Shown one piece after another: positions 7,653-14,553 of a stretch of DNA of 22,324 nt; within the stretch, counting starts at the first letter, position 1; every line of letters starts with the position of its first letter. The stretch is from NCBI GenBank assembly GCA_028692535.1, contig JAQUXD010000015.1, positions 1 through 22,324 of the forward strand, in the 5' to 3' direction. The position numbers and the translations under genes were made by a program. The notes under the pieces are model-generated. The model did not search any database. It had not been told where the DNA came from and was given only the letters and a program-made list of their open reading frames with translations. The DNA is from Eubacteriales bacterium (GTDB lineage: Bacteria; Bacillota; Clostridia; Peptostreptococcales; Anaerovoracaceae).

Positions 7653-8576
7653 TCATCGACTCTCCAGATCCCGGATACGTTCATACAAAAACCGGTTCAC
7701 CGGCGTATCGACAGAATGCTTTGCCCCCAGTTTTAGGACGGTTCCGGCAAACAACTCCACTTCTGTGGGCTTTCCGCAGTCCAGGTCCTGAGCCAGTGAA
7801 GGCTTTCCTTCCGACCGAAGGGTATCCAGGACGCTCAGCCAGTAATTGAGGTCCTGTTGTGTCAGTTCGATGCCTTCGGCCGCAGCGAGCGGGATCACCT
7901 CTTCCATGGCGGCGATCATGATGTTGCGGGCTTCGCCCGGCTGCTGGATCGTGCCGTAAGTACCCTGAAAAACAGCAACTGTTTGATTGACTCCGACGTT
8001 GAGCATGAACTTGCCCCACAGCCTGGCTTTCATATCCGTATCGACTTGATGGGGAAATTCCGTTCGAATAAAAAAGTTTTCCACGCTGCGGACCCGGGGC
8101 GTCAGAAGTCCCTTTTCTCCTTCACCGAAGCAAACCAGTCCCATATTCTTATAGGTCAACTCGTTATCCGATCGTATGCCGTCCATGCCCTGGGCGACGG
8201 CGTACAGCACCTTTTCATGGCCATAGCGCTTTCCGATGATCTCTTCGCTCACGATGCCGTTTAAAAAGGACAGGACCAGCGTATCGGGTCCGATTTGATT
8301 TTCGGCGTCCCGGATGGCCTGCTCCAAACCCTCAAACTTGACGGTGAACAGCATGAGATCCGCCGGACCGGTCTGTTCTTCGGGGGCGATGAAGTGAAAC
8401 CGACAGGGTTCTTCGTTGCAGAGGATGGGGGTGGTTTCATAGCGCTTTTGGCGATCGGTTCCCGCGATGATGCGAAGATCTTCGAAGGGCATTCTGCGGC
8501 TCAGATGGTGGGCGTACATAATACCCAGAGATCCCAGACCGATCAGGGATACGGTTTTGATTGCTGTATGCTGCAT
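7653..8576 (-). CDS. Ketopantoate reductase family (ApbA/PanE) NADP-dependent oxidoreductase
   Basis: Members reduce 2-dehydropantoate to pantoate (coenzyme A synthesis) or similar 2-keto acids with NADPH. The 307-residue product starts with a Rossmann motif IGLGSLG (residues 12-18) and has FTVKFEG near 77-83. KFMLNVGVNQ carries the conserved catalytic Lys and Asn of the C-terminal helical domain, and GKPTEVELFAG and SVDTPVNRF complete the family pattern. The reading frame could open 29 codons earlier at 8663, but that stretch has no homologous character; ATG 8576 has AAAGGA upstream and begins directly before the Rossmann strand. It is a single leftward gene with no pantothenate genes nearby, so the true substrate is uncertain and I give no symbol. 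Confidence 0.9.
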   Translation of the reverse strand: MQHTAIKTVSLIGLGSLGIMYAHHLSRRMPFEDLRIIAGTDRQKRYETTPILCNEEPCRFHFIAPEEQTGPADLMLFTVKFEGLEQAIRDAENQIGPDTLVLSFLNGIVSEEIIGKRYGHEKVLYAVAQGMDGIRSDNELTYKNMGLVCFGEGEKGLLTPRVRSVENFFIRTEFPHQVDTDMKARLWGKFMLNVGVNQTVAVFQGTYGTIQQPGEARNIMIAAMEEVIPLAAAEGIELTQQDLNYWLSVLDTLRSEGKPSLAQDLDCGKPTEVELFAGTVLKLGAKHSVDTPVNRFLYERIRDLESR

Positions 8577-8612
8577 TGGTCTATTCCTTTCGCAGGGGGC
8601 TGTATCAATGGA

Positions 8613-8641
8613 ATTGTACCACAACCCTCGATGGCGGTCGA
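8613..8641 (-). promoter_or_regulatory. Candidate promoter of the reductase gene with overlapping dyad
   Basis: On the minus strand TCGACC (8641-8636) and TACAAT (8618-8613) are 17 bases apart, a reasonable sigma-A promoter starting near 8606. An inverted repeat, CTCGA-N6-TCGAG (8627-8642), covers the -35 box and most of the spacer and could be a repressor site. By eye only. Confidence 0.4.
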
Positions 8642-8650
8642 GTCGTCTGT

Positions 8651-8711
8651 GTGATATGGTCACTGAACGTCGCGCCAGATCGTGGCATACTTTAGCCGTA
8701 CCTAAAAGGTA
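8651..8711 (+). promoter_or_regulatory. Candidate promoter region of the HesB-like selenoprotein pair
   Basis: A weak CTGAAC (8663-8668) and CATACT (8686-8691), 17 bases apart, could drive the pair from about 8698. Two short dyads flank it: GTGATATGGTCAC at 8651-8663, just upstream of the -35 box, and TACCT-AAA-AGGTA at 8699-8711, at the predicted start point. Both are possible operators; neither matches a regulator I can name. Confidence 0.3.
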
Positions 8712-8761
8712 TGGGGAATCACATCAAATTACCCTTTGCAGAACCAAAGGAGGTTTGGGTC

Positions 8762-9040
8762 ATGATAAAGATCAGCGATCGCGCAGCTGAAAAGTACAAA
8801 GAAGTTGCTGCGACCCTGGAGGATCCGGATCAGCTGAAGATCAGGCTCTATATGAGCCGCAGCGGTTGAGCCGGGCCCCAGTTGGCGGCCGCTCTGGATG
8901 AGCGGGGATATGGCAGCGATGTTGTGATCGAAAGCAACGGAGCTAAGGCAGTATACACTAAGGATCTGGAAAACCAGGTCAAAAATATGCGGGTAGATTA
9001 TCTGAACAAATGGTACTTCAAAGGATTCAGGGTCTACTGA
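8762..9040 (+). CDS. HesB-like selenoprotein 1 (in-frame UGA read as Sec36)
   Basis: Read through the in-frame TGA at 8867-8869 this is a 92-residue protein of the small HesB/IscA-like type, a family known to include selenoproteins. AAAGGAGG at 8746-8753 sets the ATG. The Sec lies in RSGUAGPQ at the position of the first conserved Cys of A-type Fe-S carriers; the C-terminal CxC pair of true IscA proteins is absent. After the UGA the frame continues with VIESNGAKAVYTKDLE and DYLNKWYFKGFR, matching the neighbouring copy residue for residue in spacing. About 42 of 91 aligned positions are identical by eye, without gaps. The real stop is also TGA (9038-9040). The function of these Sec proteins is not established. 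A conventional gene caller would miss or split this gene. Confidence 0.85.
8867..8897 (+). other. Sec codon and candidate bSECIS of copy 1
   Basis: UGA 8867-8869 is followed by C/G-rich sequence that can fold two ways: CCAG (8878-8881) with CTGG (8894-8897) around a 12-base loop, or a tighter GGCCCC/GGCGGCC stem around AGTT. The CCAG-N12-CTGG geometry is the same, at the same distance from UGA, in copy 2, although coding constraint also keeps these codons. Folding was not computed. Confidence 0.5.
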
Positions 9041-9059
9041 AGGAAGGAGAAACATCGAC

Positions 9060-9350
9060 ATGATTCAAGTAAGCGATGCGGCAGCAGCCAAATTTCAGGA
9101 AATTGCCGCACAGACAGAGAAACCCGAAAGTCAGATGCTTCGCATCAGCTATGGAGGCGCCGGCTGAGGCGGGCCCCAGTGGGGCTTGGCTCTGGAAGAG
9201 CTTCAGGATGCGGAAGATAAAGTCGTCGAATCCAACGGCACCAAAGTTGTTTACGCCAAAGAATTGGAAGAGTATATCGAGCGATTGACTCTGGACTACT
9301 CCGACAAGTGGTACAACAAGGGATTTCGGCTGACGAACGACGTCAACTAA
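9060..9350 (+). CDS. HesB-like selenoprotein 2 (in-frame UGA read as Sec36)
   Basis: A 96-residue product read through TGA 9165-9167, again codon 36, ending at TAA 9348-9350. The Sec context is GGAGUGGPQWGLALEE, close to the GUGGP pattern I recall for HesB-like selenoproteins, so this copy looks the more canonical of the two. The downstream part VVESNGTKVVYAKELEEY and DYSDKWYNKGFR repeats that of copy 1 in the same register, good evidence that both UGAs are translated. AAGGAGA (9044-9050) precedes the ATG. It starts 19 bases after copy 1, so the two are cotranscribed, and an intrinsic terminator follows at 9391. The IscA C-terminal CxC is absent, so classical Fe-S carrier activity should not be assumed. 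Confidence 0.88.
9165..9195 (+). other. Sec codon and candidate bSECIS of copy 2
   Basis: UGA 9165-9167 is followed by a perfect five-base-pair hairpin, GCCCC-AGT-GGGGC (9173-9185). Alternatively CCAG (9176-9179) pairs with CTGG (9192-9195) around a 12-base G-rich loop, the arrangement shared with copy 1. Folding was not computed. Confidence 0.5.
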
Positions 9351-9390
9351 AATAAAAATCGAATAAACTCCAAAGATATCAGCAGGCCAG

Positions 9391-9428
9391 CCGGACTTTT
9401 CAAAATGGAAAGTCCGGTTTGTTTTATT
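9391..9428 (+). terminator. Rho-independent terminator after the selenoprotein pair
   Basis: CCGGACTTT (9391-9399) pairs perfectly with AAAGTCCGG (9409-9417) and is followed by the T-rich run TTTGTTTTATT. A further C-G and G-T pair can extend the stem. It separates the selenoprotein unit from the exopolysaccharide-like operon. Confidence 0.9.
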
Positions 9429-9456
9429 GGGAAACCTCTGTTTCACTTGATTGAAT

Positions 9457-9469
9457 TATAATGTATACT
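9457..9469 (+). promoter_or_regulatory. Candidate -10 region of the three-gene operon
   Basis: Two overlapping -10-like boxes, TATAAT (9457-9462) and TATACT (9464-9469), lie about 35-45 bases before the ATG at 9503. No good -35 box sits at the right distance, so the promoter may be activator-dependent or use another sigma factor. Confidence 0.4.
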
Positions 9470-9502
9470 ACAAGAAAATAGATATTTGAAACGAGGGGAA
9501 TC

Positions 9503-11524
9503 ATGAATCAGTCACGGCCTGCGGAAATCGCTCCCGGAATATATTGGGTGGGCGGCACATTTGTAAATAAAGGGCTGCAATGCAATCCGTATCTTTTGAT
9601 CGACGATCAAGAAGCTGTCCTGATCGATCCGGGTTCGGTTCTGGATTTCGAAGAGGTATGGGGAAACGTCTGCAGTCTGATTTCTCCTGATCAGATCCGA
9701 TACGTGATCCTTCACCATCAGGATCCGGATCTCTGTTCTTCCGTTCCGTTGTTTGAGCAAAGGGGATGTCGCTTTCAACTGGTCACTCATTGGCGCACGA
9801 AGACATTGGTGCGCTACTATGGCGTATCATCGGATTTTCATATCATCAACAGCCATCAGAATCAGCTGAAGCTTGCTTCGGGCCGGACGCTCAGCTTCCT
9901 TCCGGCGCCCTATTTGCATTTCCCCGGAGCGGTCATGACCTACGACGCCCGGACGCAGACGCTTTTTTCCAGTGACCTCTTCGGAGCTTTTTCAGAGGAT
10001 TGGACTCTGGAAGCCGGCGAAGATTACCTGGAGCGCATGAAGTCGTTCCACGAGCATTATATGCCTTCCAACGAGGTCATTCGCCCGGTCATGGAATCCC
10101 TGATGGGATTGCCGATAATGTTGATCGCTCCTCAGCACGGATCACTGATCCGCAACGACATAAGAATGTACATCAAAGCGTTGAGGGACTTAGAGTGCGG
10201 CGCTTTTTTGCACAGTGTTCGTAAAAACCTGGATATTTCCGGTGGATATCTGGCGTCGGCGGAAGCGGTCCTGAAGCGCTATGCATCCCTTTACGGCCTG
10301 TCGGAGGCGCAGAGAGTCCTGACGGAATCGGGCCTTCGCGCCGATTCCGATCTGCGCGTTTTCCCGGCGCAGGAAGCCGATCATCAGATGTGGAACGCGC
10401 TGCTGGAAAAAATGTTTGCCCGAAAAGGCTTGGAATGGCTTCTGACAGCCGAGCCGCTTGTCGAACGGCTATCCTATGAATATGAAATCCCTCTGCCGGA
10501 GGTCTACACCGCCCATCTGGCTCGATCCAACAGTGAGCTGCAGCGATTAAGCGAAGAAAACAAATCCTTGTCAGCCGCCCGGGATCGGCTCGTTGAGAAC
10601 CTGGCCGGTGTGGAGCATTCGATGTCCCATTCTATGCTTACGGGCCTGTACAATTTTCAATTTTTTCAAAAATACCTGAAAGAAGAGATCGGAGGGATCA
10701 TAGAGAAAGAGCTTGGATCGAGTCCGGCGCTCATTGTCCTGAGTCTGGATCAGACGGAGCGTATCAAATATCGCTACGGTGATAAAGAAGTCGAGCAGAT
10801 GTTTAAGAATACAGCGCTTTTGCTGGAATCGATCCGGGAGGACTATCAGGTGTATTTTAAACTGCCCGGAAGCTTGTTTGCCTGCTATATTCCCCATGCG
10901 GCCAAAGAACGCGCCGTGGATGTGGCCGAAGAAATTCGAAATGCGATCGCTTCTTCCGGGAAATTCGTGGAGGCGGTGACCGCTTCGATAGGTGTTGTGA
11001 GCCTGCAGGAATTGCAGCCCGAGGAGCACCAAAAATCCATAGCTCCGGATCGTTTTTATGAGATCGCGCTGGAGCGGGTACGCATCGCCAAGAACAAGGG
11101 GAAGAACCGGGTGTGCGGCAGCTCTTCGCCGGAAGACAAACCTTCGACCTGCGATATCCTCCTGGTTGAGCCGGAACAAACTGTGGCCGAAGTGATCACA
11201 GTAGTTTTGGAAAACATGCACTATAGCGTACAACATGCGGCGGACGGAGAAAAAGCGCTGGAGATCGCAGGTCGCTTTCAGCCGGCGCTGATCCTGTCCG
11301 AAGTGATGCTTCCGAAGATGGACGGCTTTGTCTTACGTCAGGAACTTCTTCTGCGTTCGGACACAAAAAGTATTCCTGTGCTCTACATGTCTCATCTTAA
11401 AACAGAAGCGTCCGTTCGCCGAGCTGCTGATCTGGGCGTGATCCATTATTTCAAAAAACCTTTGATGCTTGCGGAAATTCAGGGTGTCGTTTCCAATTTA
11501 GCAGAGAAAGGGGAACGGCTGTGA
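9503..11524 (+). CDS. Di-iron MBL-fold / degenerate GGDEF / pseudo-receiver fusion protein
   Basis: A 673-residue soluble protein of three parts. Residues 1-250 form a flavodiiron/ODP-like metallo-beta-lactamase domain that keeps a full set of likely iron ligands: H72, D74 and D76 in HHQDPD, H139 in LHFPG, D158 in FSSDLFG and H212 in QHGS. No flavodoxin domain follows, as in oxygen-sensing ODP proteins. A coiled coil (about 338-374) leads to a GGDEF domain (about 375-545) with TGLYN at 380-384, but the active site reads PGSLF (455-459) and the RxxD inhibitory site is gone, so it should not make c-di-GMP. Residues 550-673 are a receiver whose phospho-acceptor Asp is E600; K662 and S630 remain. 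GAGGGG precedes the ATG. Probably a redox, O2 or NO sensor acting on the synthase encoded next (inference). Confidence 0.88.
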   Translation: MNQSRPAEIAPGIYWVGGTFVNKGLQCNPYLLIDDQEAVLIDPGSVLDFEEVWGNVCSLISPDQIRYVILHHQDPDLCSSVPLFEQRGCRFQLVTHWRTKTLVRYYGVSSDFHIINSHQNQLKLASGRTLSFLPAPYLHFPGAVMTYDARTQTLFSSDLFGAFSEDWTLEAGEDYLERMKSFHEHYMPSNEVIRPVMESLMGLPIMLIAPQHGSLIRNDIRMYIKALRDLECGAFLHSVRKNLDISGGYLASAEAVLKRYASLYGLSEAQRVLTESGLRADSDLRVFPAQEADHQMWNALLEKMFARKGLEWLLTAEPLVERLSYEYEIPLPEVYTAHLARSNSELQRLSEENKSLSAARDRLVENLAGVEHSMSHSMLTGLYNFQFFQKYLKEEIGGIIEKELGSSPALIVLSLDQTERIKYRYGDKEVEQMFKNTALLLESIREDYQVYFKLPGSLFACYIPHAAKERAVDVAEEIRNAIASSGKFVEAVTASIGVVSLQELQPEEHQKSIAPDRFYEIALERVRIAKNKGKNRVCGSSSPEDKPSTCDILLVEPEQTVAEVITVVLENMHYSVQHAADGEKALEIAGRFQPALILSEVMLPKMDGFVLRQELLLRSDTKSIPVLYMSHLKTEASVRRAADLGVIHYFKKPLMLAEIQGVVSNLAEKGERL

Positions 11525-14500
11525 TCGGAAGCGTTGAAACCTGGCTCATCATCGCAGGCATCTTGATCGTGATCGATGTCTTTTTTGCCTGGAGCATTTA
11601 TGTCTCCAGGATCAAAAACGATATTCATAATGAAATCACCCAGAATCAGAGGCATATGCTGATACGGATCCTGTCAGACAAGGGCAGCGCCGTGATGAAA
11701 AAAACAGACCCTGCGATCTATTTGACCATGAAACGGACATTTCAGTTCGGGGCTGAATGGGAAGCGAAAATCGAAGCGCTTTTGCCGATGAACCGTCTGG
11801 AAAGACGAGCCATACGGGCGTTGCGCAGCAGCAATTTGACAAAGCGCGCCGAGGCTGTGTTTGCACTGGGCCGCATGGGGAACGAAAATGCGCGGCTGGC
11901 TTTGGAGCGGCAGCTGTTGATCGAAGATCATTTCACAATAAAGCTCTATGTGGCGAATGCCCTGTCGGATATCGGCCACAGCGCTTCTCTGCCTGTCTTG
12001 ATTCGTTCTCTTCATCACGCCAGCCGGTTTTATCGAACGAGAGTAAATATGCTCATCGCCGACTTTGGACAAGCGTTTCATGCATTGCTGCCGAAGTTGT
12101 ATTATTCAAAAAAGGAAGAGATTCGAGAACTATTGGTTGATTTTGCTTCGGTTTATGACTCTCAAGAATTGAAACAGTATCTGTTGACGGTGATTGAGCC
12201 CTATATTGAGGGATCGGGGATATCTTCTTCGGAAGAAGAACGGCCAGCCTCTTGCTCCGATTGCAGCTTTGGGCGTGCCGATGGACAAGAGGGATGGATT
12301 CTTTGCCGATTTCGCGGGAAAGTGGCTTCCGATTTTTTGTGCCGCAGATATCAGCCCGGTCCGACCCGCATCAGTGCTGCACAGGTCGAACAGGAATTGA
12401 TGCACAAGGCCTGCGAGATCTTGAGCACCCGTCATCCGGGCGTGCTGGACTGCGACCGCTACCTGTATGCGCGGGATGTGGAGATCCGTCGCGCCGCCAT
12501 CGCAGCTCTGTCAAATTTGAGGGGATCGGATCATCCGGAGAAGTTGCTGGACTTGATCCGTGATGAAAGCATTCGCGAAAGTGCGGCCCATGCGCTTTCC
12601 GTGATGATCGAACGAGATCCCTCCCTTCTGGAACTCGTCGCAAATCGATTTATGGCAGAAACAGATCCGAGCGTCAAGAGGACGCTTGCGGAAGTGCTTT
12701 CTTTGCGCATCGAATACTTTATCATGCGACTGATGGGGGAGAAGAAGCGTGTGGCAGAGCACATTCTGGAGCAGATCCTTTTGACCGGACGCGTCAGCGA
12801 AGTGATCGACTTCCTGAATCTGAACAAAAATGCGGAGCTGGAAATCGACCTCGTGGCGATCGTCAAACGCTGCACACAAAAGGATCCCAAATTAAAAAAC
12901 CTGTTTCGCACTTATTTTTCGCCTCGGCTTCAGACGTTGTGCGAGTCGGCGGAACCGCGTCCGGAATCGGAATCCGATCAGCATTCTGCCGATCGGGCCT
13001 ATCTCATCGTTCTGTCCATACTGCTGGTCTCGAGTTTCCTTCTGGTTCCCACAGTATTTCTAGTGATGCATCGCGAATTGTTGGGCGAATTGACTCTGAT
13101 ACCGGGTTTAAAGCTTTTCGTCAGGGATTTTAATACGTATTTTGCGTTTTATGCTATTGCCGTCAACTTCATTTACTTTGCCTTGATGGGGCTTTCTTTT
13201 GTCTATGTGCGCAGGCAGAAACGGTCCTGGCAGATCAAAGACCGTTCCTTTTTGTTCAAGCCCAGGATGCTTCCGTCCATTTCCATCGTGGCTCCGGCAT
13301 TCAACGAGGCCAGAACGATCATCGAGAATGTGAATTCTCTGATGAATCTGAGCTACCCTGATTATGAGTTGATCATCGTAAATGACGGATCTACCGATCA
13401 GACGCTGGCAACGCTGCAGCAGGAATTCGGATTGAAGCGTGTGGACCGCATCTATGCCAAAGAACTGCAGACAAAAGAAATCAAAGGGATCTATCTGAGC
13501 CGAAATCTTCCCAAGCTGATCGTTGTGGACAAGATGAACGGCGGAAAAGCCGACGCTCTCAATGCAGGCATCAATGTGGCTTCCAGGGAATATGTCTGCA
13601 GCATCGACGCGGATTCCGTTCTGGAAGAGGACGCGCTGTTGAAACTGGTGTCTCGGATCCTGGAAGAGGATGTGGAGACGCCGGCCATGGGCGGCAATGT
13701 GTTTCCTGTCAACGGTTGTACGGTGGAGCGAGGTGTCTTGCGGGAAAAGCGGATCCCGAAGAACCGACTGGCTTTGCTTCAGACGATCGAATATATCCGG
13801 GCGTTCATGTGCGGTCGTTTGGGGTGGGCTTTTACAAACAACCTGCTGATCATTTCCGGCGCTTTCGGTCTTTTCAGAAAGGAACGAGGTGTCCGCGTGG
13901 GCGGTTATCTGACCAGCAGCGGTGAATACGGAAAGGATACCGTGGGCGAGGATATGGAGATCGTGGTTCGTATTTCCCGGCGCATGCGAGAGCTGGGAAG
14001 TCCTTATCGCATCCGCTATGCTTTCAATGCCAATTGTTGGACGGAAGTGCCGGAAGATCTGAAGACTTTTAAGAAACAGCGTTATCGGTGGCAACGCGGC
14101 TTGATCGAGATTATGTATTTCCACAAGACCATGCTGTTCAATCCCAGGTACGGACGAACCGGCACGGTGGCTATGCCGTATTACTTTTTTTTCGAAATTC
14201 TCGGGCCGCTGTTTGAACTTCAGGGATATATTGCGGTGCTTCTTGCGGCCGTTCTGGGTGTATTGTACTGGGATATCGCCGTGATGCTCTTTGTTGCAGT
14301 GGTGCTGTCCGGCACGCTCATTTCCATCACATCCCTTTTAGTAGCCGAGCATGGCGGGAAACTATTTCCCTTAAAAGACGTCACGCGTCTTCTTTTCTGG
14401 GCGATACTGGAAAATTTCGGAATTCGCCAATATTTCAGCATGATCCGCGCTGTGGGTTATTTTCGTATATTTAAAGGGGTGACAGGATGGGAAAAGAGCG

Positions 14501-14553
14501 AGCGCAGAGGATTTACCGGCAGTGAAGGCAAACGGCCAGAAGGTGTGAAATGA
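11521..14553 (+). CDS. HEAT-repeat / GT2 processive glycosyltransferase fusion
   Basis: A 1010-residue membrane protein. An N-terminal anchor (5-28) is followed by HEAT-like helical repeats (about 95-225 and 300-465), split by a four-Cys motif, C245-x2-C248-x13-C262-x11-C274, that could bind zinc or an Fe-S cluster. Two membrane helices (about 494-516 and 540-563) lead into a family 2 glycosyltransferase with the residues of processive synthases: APAFNEA at 591-597, D622, DAD at 696-698, E810-D811 and QRYRW at 853-857. About three more helices follow (885-910, 915-940, 955-975). It should polymerise and export a polysaccharide of unknown sugar content. No c-di-GMP-binding PilZ domain is visible. 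Start GTG overlaps the upstream stop (GTGA) with AAAGGGGA before it, so translation is coupled to the sensor-like protein. Confidence 0.9.
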   Translation: MIGSVETWLIIAGILIVIDVFFAWSIYVSRIKNDIHNEITQNQRHMLIRILSDKGSAVMKKTDPAIYLTMKRTFQFGAEWEAKIEALLPMNRLERRAIRALRSSNLTKRAEAVFALGRMGNENARLALERQLLIEDHFTIKLYVANALSDIGHSASLPVLIRSLHHASRFYRTRVNMLIADFGQAFHALLPKLYYSKKEEIRELLVDFASVYDSQELKQYLLTVIEPYIEGSGISSSEEERPASCSDCSFGRADGQEGWILCRFRGKVASDFLCRRYQPGPTRISAAQVEQELMHKACEILSTRHPGVLDCDRYLYARDVEIRRAAIAALSNLRGSDHPEKLLDLIRDESIRESAAHALSVMIERDPSLLELVANRFMAETDPSVKRTLAEVLSLRIEYFIMRLMGEKKRVAEHILEQILLTGRVSEVIDFLNLNKNAELEIDLVAIVKRCTQKDPKLKNLFRTYFSPRLQTLCESAEPRPESESDQHSADRAYLIVLSILLVSSFLLVPTVFLVMHRELLGELTLIPGLKLFVRDFNTYFAFYAIAVNFIYFALMGLSFVYVRRQKRSWQIKDRSFLFKPRMLPSISIVAPAFNEARTIIENVNSLMNLSYPDYELIIVNDGSTDQTLATLQQEFGLKRVDRIYAKELQTKEIKGIYLSRNLPKLIVVDKMNGGKADALNAGINVASREYVCSIDADSVLEEDALLKLVSRILEEDVETPAMGGNVFPVNGCTVERGVLREKRIPKNRLALLQTIEYIRAFMCGRLGWAFTNNLLIISGAFGLFRKERGVRVGGYLTSSGEYGKDTVGEDMEIVVRISRRMRELGSPYRIRYAFNANCWTEVPEDLKTFKKQRYRWQRGLIEIMYFHKTMLFNPRYGRTGTVAMPYYFFFEILGPLFELQGYIAVLLAAVLGVLYWDIAVMLFVAVVLSGTLISITSLLVAEHGGKLFPLKDVTRLLFWAILENFGIRQYFSMIRAVGYFRIFKGVTGWEKSERRGFTGSEGKRPEGVK

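Noticed and set aside
8577..8663. 29-codon N-terminal extension of the ketopantoate reductase frame
   Set aside because: The Rossmann motif begins directly after the Met at 8576, which has its own ribosome site, and a likely promoter lies inside the extension.
8762..9350. Reading the HesB-like pair as two pseudogenes broken by nonsense codons
   Set aside because: The stop is at the same codon in both copies, replaces the conserved Cys position, and is followed by well-conserved in-frame sequence; selenocysteine explains this far better.
13108..14124. A 338-codon minus-strand open frame under the GT2 domain
   Set aside because: It lies fully opposite catalytic GT2 motifs, and its His/Gln/Asp-rich product has no recognisable fold.
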